The translations under genes were made by a program, and so were the position numbers. The notes beneath the pieces were generated by a model, which was given only the letters and a program-made list of their open reading frames with translations, did not search any database and was not told where the DNA came from. Of a stretch of DNA of 64,000 nucleotides, positions 8,955 through 22,308 are shown in pieces; positions within the stretch are counted from its first letter, which is position 1, and each line of letters begins with the position of its first letter. Origin of the DNA: Cellulomonas wangleii (GTDB lineage Bacteria; Actinomycetota; Actinomycetes; Actinomycetales; Cellulomonadaceae); NCBI RefSeq assembly GCF_018388445.1, contig NZ_CP074405.1, forward strand, positions 2,666,001 to 2,730,000, written 5' to 3'.

Positions 8955-11095
8955 GCGCAGACGTGGCCACCGACGTCGTCGCGGGTGCGGACGTGGACCC
9001 CGGCGACCCGCGCCGGCCGTGGCGCGCCGGCCCGTTGCTGGGGGTGTTCGCCACGGCGGGCGTCCTGACGTCGGCCGACGTGCGCGTCGCCGAGCGGCTG
9101 GGCGACCTGACCGGCGAGGACGACGCGACAGTCCACCTGGCCGCCGCGCTGGCCGTACGCGCCGTGCGGTCGGGGTCGGTGTGCGTCGACCTGGCAGACG
9201 CCCCGACGCTCGCGGCCGAGGGGTCGCCCGAGGACCCCGGCGCACCGGCGCCCGACGTCGCGCTCCCGTGGCCGGACCTCACGGAGTGGACGGCCGCCGT
9301 GCGAGCCAGCCGGATGGTCGCGGACGGGACGGACGGCCCCGCCGACCGCCCGGTGCGGTGGGTGGACGGCCGTGTGTACCTCGACCGCTACTGGCGCGAC
9401 GAGCAGGTGGTGCGCCGCGACGTGGACGCGCGGCTGCTGGGCCTGCTCGACGTCGACGACGCCGCGCTGCGGACGGCGGTGCACGCGCGCTTCGCGCGTC
9501 CGCAGGACGGCCGCCAGCGACTGGCGGCCGCGACCGCCGCGCTGTCCCGGCTCACGGTCCTCACCGGCGGACCGGGCACGGGCAAGACGACCACCGTCGC
9601 GCGGCTGGTCGCGGTGCTGCGGGACGTGGCGGGCCCCGACCTGCGGGTCGCGCTCGCCGCGCCCACCGGGAAGGCCGCCGCGCGGCTGCAGGAGGCGGTG
9701 AACGCCGAGCTGGCACGGCTCGCGGCCGAGGGCGGTGGTGCCGGGTCGTCGCGGGACAGGGCGGCGGAGGCCGCACGAGGTAGGCCGGCGGACGCCGCAC
9801 CAGGTAGGGCGGCGGACGCCGCACCAGGGACGACGGCGGGTACCCGCACAGGGACGGCGGCGGGCGGCGGGGCGGCGGCGCTCACCGCGTCGACGATCCA
9901 CCGCCTGCTCGGGTGGCGTCCGTCGAGCACACGGTTCGCGCACGACCGCACGCACCGCCTCCCGCACGACGTCGTGGTGCTCGACGAGGCGTCGATGGTG
10001 TCGTTGCCGCTGCTCGCGCGCGTCCTCGACGCGCTGCGGCCCGACGCGCGGCTCGTCCTCGTGGGCGACCCCGACCAGCTTGCGTCCGTCGAGGTGGGTG
10101 CCGTGCTCGGCGACCTGGTGACATGCCCCGTCCCCCGCGGGCCGCTGCCGGCGCGCCTCAGGACCCTCCTCCCGGACGACGTCCCCGGCGCGACGAGGGC
10201 CGAGCCGCCGACGACGCGACGGGGAGATCCGACCGCGCCGCGACCCAGCGAGGCGGTGGACGACACCTCGGAGGCCGGTACGGGCAGGCTCGGCGGTCTG
10301 GACGACGCGCGCGACGCCGCGGCACTGCACGGGGGCGTCGTGCGGCTCGTCGTGCCGCACCGTTACGGTCATGAGCTGGGAGCGCTGGCCGACGCCGTTC
10401 GCCGTGGCGACGCCGACACGGCACTCGCGCTCCTGCACGCGGGTGGCACGCACGCCGCGCTGGTCGAGCCCGCCTCCGAGGTCCCGGCCGACGACGAGGT
10501 CCCTGCCATCCGCAGCGCCGTCAGCACGACGGGTGCCCGCATCACCGCCGCAGCCCGTGCCGGCGACGTCGAGGCCGCGCTCGAGGCGCTGGGGGCGCAC
10601 CGCCTGCTCCTCGCGCACCGGCGCGGACCGGCGGGCGTCGCCCGGTGGGCCGCCCTCGCCGAACGGTGGGTCCGCGAGGCGACGCACGAGCTCCAGGGCG
10701 GGCCGTGGCCTCCGGGGCGGCCCTTGCTCGTCACCACCAACGACCGCACCACGGGTCTGTCCAACGGCGACACGGGGGTCGTGGTCGCCGACGGCGACGA
10801 CGGGGTCGTCGCGGCGTTCGGCGAGCCGGGGTCGCCACGGCTCGTCCGCCCCCACCGCCTCCCCGCCGTCGAGACCGTGCACGCGATGACGGTGCACCGT
10901 GCGCAGGGCAGCCAGTTCATGCAGGTCACGGTGGTGCTGCCGCCGGCGACCTCGCCGCTGCTGACGCGCGAGCTGCTCTACACGGCGATCACGCGGGCGC
11001 GCGAGCACGTCCTGGTCGTCGGGTCGACCGACGCCGTGCGGGCAGCCGTCCAGCGCCCGGTACGACGTGCGAGCGGTCTGCGATTCGTCCGCTGA
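8951..11095 (+). CDS. recD: exodeoxyribonuclease V subunit alpha (RecD)
   Basis: This 714-residue protein is the 5'-3' helicase subunit of RecBCD. Motifs are Walker A LTGGPGTGKTTTVARLV near residue 203, motif Ia APTGKAAARLQEAV, Walker B VVVLDEASMVSLPLL near 345, motif III LVGDPDQLASVEVGAVLGDL, and the C-terminal UvrD_C_2 segment TVHRAQGSQFMQV near 650 followed by ELLYTAITRARE. It is longer than typical RecD, mainly because of low-complexity inserts. One lies between motif Ia and motif II (about residues 258-312) and includes three copies of an eight-residue repeat. Another lies near residues 400-445 after motif III. Both are Ala/Gly/Arg/Pro-rich and look like surface linkers. It is the last gene of the recCBD operon. 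Confidence 0.95.
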   Translation: MSADVATDVVAGADVDPGDPRRPWRAGPLLGVFATAGVLTSADVRVAERLGDLTGEDDATVHLAAALAVRAVRSGSVCVDLADAPTLAAEGSPEDPGAPAPDVALPWPDLTEWTAAVRASRMVADGTDGPADRPVRWVDGRVYLDRYWRDEQVVRRDVDARLLGLLDVDDAALRTAVHARFARPQDGRQRLAAATAALSRLTVLTGGPGTGKTTTVARLVAVLRDVAGPDLRVALAAPTGKAAARLQEAVNAELARLAAEGGGAGSSRDRAAEAARGRPADAAPGRAADAAPGTTAGTRTGTAAGGGAAALTASTIHRLLGWRPSSTRFAHDRTHRLPHDVVVLDEASMVSLPLLARVLDALRPDARLVLVGDPDQLASVEVGAVLGDLVTCPVPRGPLPARLRTLLPDDVPGATRAEPPTTRRGDPTAPRPSEAVDDTSEAGTGRLGGLDDARDAAALHGGVVRLVVPHRYGHELGALADAVRRGDADTALALLHAGGTHAALVEPASEVPADDEVPAIRSAVSTTGARITAAARAGDVEAALEALGAHRLLLAHRRGPAGVARWAALAERWVREATHELQGGPWPPGRPLLVTTNDRTTGLSNGDTGVVVADGDDGVVAAFGEPGSPRLVRPHRLPAVETVHAMTVHRAQGSQFMQVTVVLPPATSPLLTRELLYTAITRAREHVLVVGSTDAVRAAVQRPVRRASGLRFVR
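9755..9826 (+). repeat. three 24-bp tandem repeats inside recD
   Basis: Three in-frame copies of a 24-bp unit lie at 9755-9778, 9779-9802 and 9803-9826. The last two differ at a single position and the first is more diverged. They encode an eight-residue Ala-rich repeat, roughly G-R-x-A-D-A-A-P. The repeat sits between the ATP-binding motif and the DEAD-like motif of RecD, in what must be a tolerated surface loop. Repeat slippage in frame is the likely origin. Confidence 0.85.
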
Positions 11096-11260
11096 GCCCG
11101 GTGACGCACGCCTCCGCGACGGCTCGGGCTCGACGGGGAGACCGGCCGACCACCGATCGCCCATCGCACCGCCGAACGGGCCGACAGGACGTCAGACGTG
11201 CCCTCGGTGATCCGCCGATCAACCGAGTCGGCGGGCGCATGCGCGGGTGCACGGGGGAAC

Positions 11261-11298
11261 AACGAAAGGCCCACCCCTCGCGGGGTGGGCCTTTCGTT
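11261..11298. terminator. bidirectional terminator between recD and the rRNA operon
   Basis: A perfect 17-bp stem (AACGAAAGGCCCACCCC at 11261-11277 and its complement at 11282-11298) closes on a four-base loop. It lies ten bases past the 3' end of 5S rRNA on the minus strand. It also lies 166 bases past the recD stop on the plus strand, so it can end both converging transcripts. There are A/T-rich flanks at both feet of the stem. The 11096-11260 stretch between recD and this hairpin holds no supported gene. Confidence 0.9.
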
Positions 11299-11307
11299 GA
11301 ATGATTG

Positions 11308-11425
11308 TCCGGCGGCGTCCTACTCTCCCACACCCTGGCGGGTGCAGTACCATCGGCGCTGAAGGGCTTAGCTTCCGGGTTCGGAATGGGACCGGGCGTT
11401 TCCCCTTCGCTATGACCGCCGTAAC
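11308..11425 (-). rRNA. rrf: 5S ribosomal RNA
   Basis: Read on the minus strand the segment begins GTTACGGCGGTCATAGCG and ends in GGGAGAGTAGGACGCCGCC, the conserved ends and loop sequences of bacterial 5S rRNA. It is the last gene of the leftward 16S-23S-5S operon. About 76 bases separate it from 23S. Ends are accurate to within a few bases. Confidence 0.95.
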
Positions 11426-11501
11426 CCTGTCGAGATGTCAACGGGAATGAACCGTTGGTTTCTCGGGAACCGCACAGTGGACGCGTAGCAATGAATGAAG
11501 T

Positions 11502-16545
<5,044 letters not shown>

Positions 16546-16966
16546 TGTCAAACAGCCACCCACCGACCGAAACCGGCGAGCAACAGACACACAAAGAACC
16601 CCCCAAAAGAGGGGCATCAACTGGCATCATCCCTGACCAGACCCACGGGGTGGACCCAGCCAGGATCGACACCACAAACATGGCATCGACTACTTGGCAC
16701 ACTGTTGAGTTCTCAAGGAACAGACGCGCATCCTCGTGAACGCTTTCGCGCTTTCGCAGGAGGCTTTGTTCGATCTTCAATCTACCAGGCGTTCTCCGCG
16801 CCCCTGACCACCGTGGTGATCCAGGCCCTGGCGAACGCCGCCGCACGACTCTACCCGACGCGCTGAGCGCCGAGAACCACCATGCGGGGGATGCCCAGCT
16901 CCTGCGGGGACCGACCACCGAACGACTGCTCGGTGTCCGTTCCTCCCTGCTGGGCGGGCTAGAGGA
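16546..16966 (-). other. rRNA operon leader
   Basis: This is a leader of about 410 bases between the likely promoter and the 16S 5' end. It contains the TTGAGAACTCAACAGTGTGCC element on the minus strand near 16690-16715, which matches the spacer element before 23S and probably pairs or acts in antitermination. Two further -10-like hexamers on the minus strand (TAGATT at 16779-16784 and TAGAGT at 16848-16853) have no good -35 partner. They may be weak secondary promoters. No protein gene is supported here. Confidence 0.7.
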
Positions 16967-16996
16967 ACGTTACGCGGGCGCCGAGCGCACGGTCAA
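16967..16996 (-). promoter_or_regulatory. probable rRNA operon promoter
   Basis: On the minus strand TTGACC (16991-16996) is followed after 18 bases by TAACGT (16967-16972). This is the only close match to a housekeeping sigma promoter upstream of 16S. Transcription would start near 16960 and give a leader of about 410 bases. Confidence 0.7.
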
Positions 16997-17336
16997 ATCC
17001 CGGACGGGTGATGCGGACCACGGCGCCGCGAGCACGTCCCGTCCCTCCCGCCGTCCGCACCCGGCCCTTCTCTCCGGGTGCCGCGGCGTGCGCCCGTGGC
17101 GCCGCTGGCACGCGGCGGTGCGCCCGCCGCGGCCGGGCAGCAGGGGCTCGCGTGCGACCCCGACGTCCGGCTGCCCACCGGTCTGCCGCCGGCGCGACCA
17201 CACCGACGTCGATGTCGGCTCCACCCCTGTGTTCGCGTGGTGTCCCGGCCGGAGGTCGTCCGCAGTCGACGCGGCGCCCACGCGCGGCGACGGCGCACGT
17301 CGCCGACAGACCTGTCCGCGCGGAGCTCCCGTCGCC
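16997..17336. other. intergenic region with no supported gene
   Basis: This stretch of about 340 bases lies between the rRNA promoter and the end of the small membrane-protein gene at 17337. Open frames cross it on both strands, but none has a sensible start, a ribosome binding site or a recognisable product. The Arg/Ala-rich translations are typical of non-coding high-GC DNA. Confidence 0.6.
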
Positions 17337-17798
17337 TCACCTCATCGAGAGCGCGCGCATGGCGCGACGGTCGAACGACCAGCGCGCGGGGAGCGCGCCC
17401 AGCCGTCTTCCCAGCTCGGCACGGAGCGCGGCCGAGTCCTCCACCACCATGATCCGCATGGCGACGGAGGAGTGCCGGTCCCACAGCTCGACGAGGTCGG
17501 CGCCCCGCGGCACCCACTCGTAGTCGAGCCCGCTGATGTCCGAGATCGACATCGCCCTCACGCCACGCCGAGTCTGCTCCACGAGGTGGTCGCCGTCGAT
17601 CCAGTGTCGTCTGACCGGACAGAAGGCGACGTAGACGACGGCACCGACGACGCATGCGCCGATGGACGCCGGCCGCCACGGTCCGTCGAGGGTGAGCAGA
17701 CAGATCGGGACTCCCAGCAGGAGGCCCAGTGCGGAGAGGGCGACGCCGTTGGCGACGCTCTCCTCCTCGCTCACGAACTCCCGTCCCTGTGCGGGCAC
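17337..17798 (-). CDS. small two-TM membrane protein, PH-like tail (unknown)
   Basis: This 153-residue protein is of unknown function. It has two hydrophobic segments (about residues 17-36 and 45-62). A soluble tail follows in which SISDISGLDYEWVP lines up by eye with MSDLIGATFHWIP in the protein encoded at 21062-21571, and the flanking layout is shared, so the two are probably paralogues. The tail resembles the bacterial PH-like domains found behind paired membrane helices. The GTG start at 17798 is preceded by AGGAGT at a six-base spacing. The gene lies downstream of ybdD, from which it is separated by a strong hairpin, so it is probably transcribed separately. Confidence 0.65.
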   Translation of the reverse strand: MPAQGREFVSEEESVANGVALSALGLLLGVPICLLTLDGPWRPASIGACVVGAVVYVAFCPVRRHWIDGDHLVEQTRRGVRAMSISDISGLDYEWVPRGADLVELWDRHSSVAMRIMVVEDSAALRAELGRRLGALPARWSFDRRAMRALSMR

Positions 17799-17922
17799 CG
17801 TCCACTCCTGACGTCAGGTCGTCGAACCCTCGAAGCCTGCCGCCACTCCCCTGCCCTGGCCACATGACCGAGCGCGTCGTGCTGCCGGCGCTGCGCGTCC
17901 TGATGTAGCGGCAGGCGGGCGG

Positions 17923-17978
17923 GGCGAGGGAGCCCGGACCCGGGTGGCACTCACGTGCCCCGGGTCCGGGCCCCTCGC
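17923..17978 (-). terminator. terminator after cstA-ybdD
   Basis: A long inverted repeat (left arm 17923-17944, right arm 17958-17978, with one mismatch or bulge around GCCCGGACCCGGG and its complement) begins one base beyond the ybdD stop. It has a strong GC stem and a loop of about 13 bases. There is no T-tract, which is common for actinobacterial terminators. Confidence 0.75.
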
Positions 17979-17979
17979 C

Positions 17980-18162
17980 TCAGCAGCAGCTCTCGTGCGC
18001 CACACGCTCGCGCGCGTCGTCGCGTGCCCGCCACCACTGGGCGCGGGTCAGCGGCGGGTGGTCGCCGTGGTGGGTGGCGTGCGCGGCGACGTACCGGTCG
18101 TACGCCGCCTCACCCGTCATCTCCCGCACGTACCACCGCACGGCACGGAGCACCTTCCTCAT
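17980..18162 (-). CDS. YbdD/YjiX family protein (CstA partner)
   Basis: This 60-residue protein belongs to the YbdD/YjiX family (DUF466), small proteins nearly always encoded directly after cstA-type transporters and needed for or supporting their function. The family pattern is clear: RYVREMTGEAAYDRYVAAH followed by PLTRAQWWRARDD (given as separate pieces) and a Cys-Cys end. The ATG at 18162 starts two bases after the last base of the cstA stop, so the two are a translationally linked pair. A longer in-frame start upstream would run into cstA and is less likely. Confidence 0.88.
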   Translation of the reverse strand: MRKVLRAVRWYVREMTGEAAYDRYVAAHATHHGDHPPLTRAQWWRARDDARERVAHESCC

Positions 18163-18163
18163 C

Positions 18164-20533
18164 TCAGTGCGACCCTCCTGCCAGCAGCTTCGGGTCACCG
18201 ACCACGGCGTACTCCGCCTCGACCTTGCGCTCGAGCGGGGTCGGCACCAGCAGCCCGGACGGTGCGTAGAAGTGCGACGGCTCGTCGGGGTCCTCGCTCG
18301 TGCCGACCTCGTCCCCGCGTCCGGCGCCGGCCTTCAGCGCCTTGACGACCGCCACGACGGCCGTCGCCATGAGCAGCCCGACGAGCACGACGAACAGGAT
18401 CGACAGCGTGCCCTGGATCGCGGTGTTGCGCACGGTGGCCTCGGCGTTCGCGAGGGCGTCACCCTCGAGCCCGCCGGCCGCGATCTTGTCCTTGGTCGCG
18501 TTGTGCAGCGCCCAGTAGCCGATCGCCAGGTCGCTGGAGAAGATCTTCTGGTACGACGCCGTGAACGTGGTCGCGGTGTCGAACGCGAGCGGCACCAACG
18601 GGATCCAGGCCCACTTCACGAAGCCCTTCTTCACGACCATCACCGTGACGATCGTCAGCGCGCTCGCCGCGATGAGCTGGTTGGCGATGCCGAACAGCGG
18701 GAACAGCGTCCGGATGCCGCCGTTGGGGTCGGTGACGCCCATGAGCAGCAGCGATCCCCACGAGGCCACGACGACGCCCGTCGTGAGCCACGACCCCAGG
18801 CGCCAGCCCGGGTCCCGGAACCTCGGCAGCAGGTTGCCGATGGCATCACCCAGCTGGAACCGCGCGACGCGGGTCACCGCGTCCACGGCGGACAGGATGA
18901 ACAGCGCCTCGAACATGATGGCGAAGTGGTACCAGAACGACATCATCGCTTTTCCGCCGACGACGTTGTGCATGATGTTCGCCATGCCGACCGCGAGCGT
19001 CGGTGCACCGCCCGTGCGGGACACGATCGACGGTTCGCCGACGTCCTCGGCGACCTGCTCGAGGGCGGCGGCGCCGGTGAGCGTGACCTCCTCACCGTCG
19101 ACGACGGAGTCCCACGTGACCACCGGCTGGTTGCCGGCCGGGTCCGAGACGCCGAGGTTCGCGATGGCGGCCGCGGCGTTCTCCTCGGGCGTGCCGTCGG
19201 CCGAGTACTGCTCGCCGGCCGTCTGCTCGATCGACGCCGGGGACATGTTCATCGAGAAGTAGATGCCCTGGTTGAGGGAGACCGCGGCGGCCAGCGCCAT
19301 GATGGCGACGAACGACTCCATGAGCATGCCGCCGTACCCGATCATGCGGACCTGCGACTCCTTCTGGACCATCTTGGGGGTGGTCCCGGAGGAGACCATC
19401 GCGTGCATGCCGGACAGGGCACCGCAGGCGATGGTGATGAACAGGAACGGGAAGAGCGCCCCGGCGAACACCGGGCCCTCCGAGTTGAACGCGAACTCGG
19501 TGACGTCGGGCATCTGCGCGATGGGCCGCACGACGATGATCCCGACGGCGAGCAGGAGGATCGTCCCGACCTTCATGAACGTCGACAGGTAGTCGCGCGG
19601 CGTGAGCAGCAGCCACACGGGCAGCACGGCGGCGAAGAACCCGTAGATGACCATGCACACGACGAGCGTCGTCGGGGTGAGGTGGAAGAAGTCGCCCCAC
19701 GAGGACTCGGCGACGTAGCGTCCGCCGATGATCGCCGCCAGCAGCGCGACGAACCCGATGATCGACACCTCGGTGACGCGGCCCGGCCGCAGGTACCGCA
19801 GGTACAGGCCCATGAGCAGCGCGATCGGGATGGTGCAGCCGACCGAGAAGACGCCCCACGGGGACTCGGCCAGGGCGTTGACGCAGACCAGCGCGAGCAC
19901 GGCCAGGACGATCATCAGCATGACGAACACGACGATGATGGCGACCGTGCCGCCGAAGCGCCCGATCTCGTCGCGTGCCATCTGGCCCAGCGACCGACCG
20001 CCGCGACGCATCGAGTAGAAGAGCACCAGCATGTCCTGCACGGCGCCGGCGACGACGACGCCGAGGATGATCCACAGCGTGCCGGGCAGGTAGCCCATCT
20101 GCGCCGCGAGCACGGGCCCGACGAGCGGTCCCGCACCGGCGATGGCGGCGAAGTGGTGCCCGTAGAGCACACGCCGGTCGGTGGGGTCGAAGTCCCGGCC
20201 GTTGTTGATGCGCTCGGCGGGGGTCGCCCGCCGGTCGTCGGGCCGCATGATGCGCCTCTGGATGTACAGCGCGTAGAACCGGTACGCGATCGCGTACGTC
20301 GACACCGCGGTGACGACGAACCAGATCGTGTTGACCTCCTCGCCGCGCACGACGGCGAGCATCATCCAGCCGAACGCCCCGAGCAGCGAGATGCCCACCC
20401 AGAGCGCCACCTTCATCGGCGTCCAGCGCGGCTTCTCGACGACGCCGACCGGTACCCCGGCGTCGTCACGCAGGATCTCCGCCTGTTCCTCCGGCGTGTA
20501 CTCGGGCACGCGCGGTTCTTGCGTGGTCGTCAT
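18164..20533 (-). CDS. cstA: carbon starvation protein A (pyruvate/peptide transporter family)
   Basis: This 789-residue polytopic membrane protein belongs to the CstA/BtsT family. Characterised members import pyruvate with protons, and E. coli CstA has been linked to peptide and pyruvate uptake under carbon starvation. The N-terminal CstA domain shows NGRDFDPTDRRVLYGHHFAAIAGAGPLVGP (seen in parts: PTDRRVLYGHHF, AGAGPLVGPVLAA) near residues 112-140. GALSGMHAMVSSGTTPKMV near 365-385 is also conserved. The C-terminal 5TM domain follows from about residue 540. A predicted extracellular insert of about 100 residues (residues 430-500) is present. The gene has 15 or more hydrophobic segments and pairs with ybdD downstream. 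Confidence 0.93.
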   Translation of the reverse strand: MTTTQEPRVPEYTPEEQAEILRDDAGVPVGVVEKPRWTPMKVALWVGISLLGAFGWMMLAVVRGEEVNTIWFVVTAVSTYAIAYRFYALYIQRRIMRPDDRRATPAERINNGRDFDPTDRRVLYGHHFAAIAGAGPLVGPVLAAQMGYLPGTLWIILGVVVAGAVQDMLVLFYSMRRGGRSLGQMARDEIGRFGGTVAIIVVFVMLMIVLAVLALVCVNALAESPWGVFSVGCTIPIALLMGLYLRYLRPGRVTEVSIIGFVALLAAIIGGRYVAESSWGDFFHLTPTTLVVCMVIYGFFAAVLPVWLLLTPRDYLSTFMKVGTILLLAVGIIVVRPIAQMPDVTEFAFNSEGPVFAGALFPFLFITIACGALSGMHAMVSSGTTPKMVQKESQVRMIGYGGMLMESFVAIMALAAAVSLNQGIYFSMNMSPASIEQTAGEQYSADGTPEENAAAAIANLGVSDPAGNQPVVTWDSVVDGEEVTLTGAAALEQVAEDVGEPSIVSRTGGAPTLAVGMANIMHNVVGGKAMMSFWYHFAIMFEALFILSAVDAVTRVARFQLGDAIGNLLPRFRDPGWRLGSWLTTGVVVASWGSLLLMGVTDPNGGIRTLFPLFGIANQLIAASALTIVTVMVVKKGFVKWAWIPLVPLAFDTATTFTASYQKIFSSDLAIGYWALHNATKDKIAAGGLEGDALANAEATVRNTAIQGTLSILFVVLVGLLMATAVVAVVKALKAGAGRGDEVGTSEDPDEPSHFYAPSGLLVPTPLERKVEAEYAVVGDPKLLAGGSH

Positions 20534-20845
20534 GTCAACTCCGTCGGTGACAGCGAGGCGGCCGTCGTCGCCCGCCCGACGGCCCTGAGCAGCACCATCG
20601 TGGACGTAGCCCGAGGATTGCGCACGGGACTCACGTCACTCGCGCCGCACCAGGTCCCGTGCCTGCGGACCGGCGGGTCGACCCGGTGCCGCGTATGCGC
20701 AGGTCTGCCGCCCTGAGGCACCGCTCACGGCTGGTCAGCGGCCCCGCGAGGGGCGGTCGGAGTGCGGATCGGCGACGCCTCCCGGCGCGGTGTGCACATC
20801 GTCCCGGCCGGGGCCGTCGTCGACCGACGACGAACCCGTAGCCGG
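20534..20845. other. intergenic region upstream of cstA
   Basis: This stretch of about 310 bases separates the cstA start from the small membrane-protein gene to its right. It should contain the cstA promoter, but I find no convincing -35/-10 pair and no clear CRP-type palindrome. No protein-coding frame here has a credible start or composition. Confidence 0.5.
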
Positions 20846-21022
20846 TCATTCCGCGAGCCTCCACAGCAAGAGCAGTCCCAGGAAGACGACGAGCGACACC
20901 GAGCGCAGAGCTGACGGGTTCGCCCACGCCTCCAGCACGGTGCGGTCGGCGGTGCGTCGCCTCACGTCGACGAGCGTCAGCACCACCATGACCACGCCGG
21001 CGGCGATCACCACGAACTCCAC
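20846..21022 (-). CDS. small two-TM membrane protein (unknown)
   Basis: This protein of 58 residues consists of two hydrophobic helices (about residues 1-18 and 41-55) joined by a polar loop with several Arg. No family is recognised. I chose the GTG at 21022 because GAGGAGG lies about nine bases upstream. A GTG at 21034 in the same frame would add four residues but would sit on top of that ribosome binding site. It is the last gene of a leftward trio with 21062-21571 and 21568-22005, 39 bases downstream of the former. Confidence 0.55.
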   Translation of the reverse strand: MEFVVIAAGVVMVVLTLVDVRRRTADRTVLEAWANPSALRSVSLVVFLGLLLLWRLAE

Positions 21023-21061
21023 GCGTCGAGCCACCTCCTCGTCACACAGCCCCGCGACCCG

Positions 21062-21571
21062 TCACAGGAGGCCCGCACGCCGCAGTGCTCTCGCCGACCC
21101 CGGGTCGTTCAGGGCTGCCGCGGGACTGCCCGTCCGGACCGCCGCCGCGAGCTGAGCCCGGAACTCGCGGGTTCCCCAGACCACCGGGACCTCGAGGGCG
21201 CGGCCATCGCTCCACTCGAGGTCGATCACGGACCCGTAGAACGGGATCCAGTGGAACGTCGCACCGATGAGGTCGGACATCTCGAAGACCTCGGGCCCGC
21301 GCCCCTCCTCACGCGTGATGGTCGCACCGGAGATCTCGATGACGAGGTGCTCAGAACGCAGCCACACGGCGATGACACCGACGGCGACGGTGCCGCCGAC
21401 GGCCGACACGTACAGCCATGGCGGCTCGAGGAACGCCCATGACCCCAACCAGCAGAAGGCCACCATGAACGCGTACGCGGGCCACCCGAGCGAGTTCGAG
21501 TCGACGGTTCGACCGGGAGCACCACCGTCGACAAGCACCGCGTCACGCCCGGAACCGCGGTGACGGCTCAC
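21062..21571 (-). CDS. two-TM membrane protein, PH-like tail (unknown)
   Basis: This 169-residue protein is of unknown function. After a polar N-terminus of about 28 residues come two hydrophobic helices (about 29-48 and 52-70). A soluble tail follows containing MSDLIGATFHWIPF and LEWSDGRALEVPVVWG, which has the alternating pattern of a beta-rich PH-like fold. The tail aligns by eye with the product of 17337-17798. The start is GTG and overlaps the stop of the upstream gene (GTGA), so the two are translationally coupled. This arrangement suggests that the two products act together in the membrane. Confidence 0.65.
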   Translation of the reverse strand: MSRHRGSGRDAVLVDGGAPGRTVDSNSLGWPAYAFMVAFCWLGSWAFLEPPWLYVSAVGGTVAVGVIAVWLRSEHLVIEISGATITREEGRGPEVFEMSDLIGATFHWIPFYGSVIDLEWSDGRALEVPVVWGTREFRAQLAAAVRTGSPAAALNDPGSARALRRAGLL

Positions 21572-22005
21572 GACCTCACCACGGCCTCACGGAGCAGCCC
21601 TGCGCGCTCACGCACGCGGGACGGCGTGTCCGCCGTGAACCGGAGCTCGACGGGCAGGCGACGACCCACGACCTCGAGCGACACCATCGACACGACCCGC
21701 GAGTCGCTGAACCGGTTCGCGAAGCCGGAGTACGCGACGACGCGGACGTCGAGGATCTTCTCGCGGTCGATGCCGAAGGTCCGGAGCCACGAACGGACGA
21801 GGAGCCGGTCGGTACGGGGGTAGCAGCCGACGACCACCGCCCGCAGCGCGATGGCGACGGACGCCGCGAGCAGGCAGAGCGGGAGCGGCTCCGTGAGCGT
21901 GCCGGCACCCAGGGCTGCCACCACCAGGAGCAGCTCCAGCAGTCCGACGCTCACGGCAGCGGCTCGGCCGAGCCCGACAGGAGGGCGCACCCACCCCACC
22001 TCCAC
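21568..22005 (-). CDS. two-TM membrane protein, PH-like tail (unknown)
   Basis: This protein of about 145 residues is of unknown function. It has two hydrophobic segments near its N-terminus (about residues 15-34 and 38-56) and a soluble tail with YPRTDRLLVRSW and VVSMVSLEVVGRRLPVELRF, again the hydrophobic/polar alternation of a PH-like domain. I prefer the GTG at 22005 because a GAGG lies about ten bases upstream and the protein then starts just before the first helix. A GTG at 22089 in the same frame would add 28 unremarkable residues. It overlaps the next gene by four bases. Confidence 0.6.
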   Translation of the reverse strand: MEVGWVRPPVGLGRAAAVSVGLLELLLVVAALGAGTLTEPLPLCLLAASVAIALRAVVVGCYPRTDRLLVRSWLRTFGIDREKILDVRVVAYSGFANRFSDSRVVSMVSLEVVGRRLPVELRFTADTPSRVRERAGLLREAVVRS

Positions 22006-22308
22006 CGCTCGCGGACCTCGTCGCCGGCCACCACTCGCGGCCGCTGCGGGGATGCTATCGGCGCAGCTGCCCGTTGCGTCCCGTCTCACCCGGTCCCGGG
22101 ATCAGGGAGCCGGCGCACGGCATCGCCGTGCCGACGCCACCGGTTCGTCACGGCACGGTGTCGGTGGGACCGCGACGGCAGCGAGGCCATCAGCGCATCG
22201 CACGAAGTGGCCGCCCGAGCGCGGACGCCGTCGGCGAGACCATCGACGGGCTCGTCACCCCATGACAGGATGTAAGCGGTTTCCCGCCCGACGACAGCAA
22301 GGAACCCG
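22006..22308. other. divergent intergenic region before the uxaA-type gene
   Basis: This region of about 300 bases lies between the leftward membrane-protein gene (start 22005, or 22089 with the longer start) and the rightward dehydratase gene. Apart from a possible LacI-type operator at 22271-22284 I see no defined element and no additional gene. Confidence 0.5.
22271..22284. promoter_or_regulatory. possible LacI-family operator
   Basis: TGTAAGCGGTTTCC lies 25 bases before the dehydratase start. It has the AA-x-CG-x-TT core typical of LacI-family operators, but its two halves match at only four of seven positions. A sugar-acid dehydratase would be a fitting target. This is a weak call based on resemblance alone. 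Confidence 0.25.

Noticed and set aside
3174..9245. A 2023-codon open frame on the minus strand across recC and recB, and similar long antisense frames at 1900-5475 and 25983-30344.
   Set aside because: They lie opposite clearly conserved genes, translate to Arg/Ala/Pro-rich text without domains, and are the usual mirror frames of high-GC coding DNA.
16779..16809. A second rRNA promoter with -10 TAGATT and GGTCAG 19 bases upstream.
   Set aside because: The -35 is a poor match. The TTGACC/TAACGT pair at 16967-16996 is far better. It is kept only as a note in the leader entry.
18074..20716. An 880-codon plus-strand frame over cstA.
   Set aside because: It is the mirror of cstA, with a composition dominated by Arg, His, Asp and Gln and no known domain.
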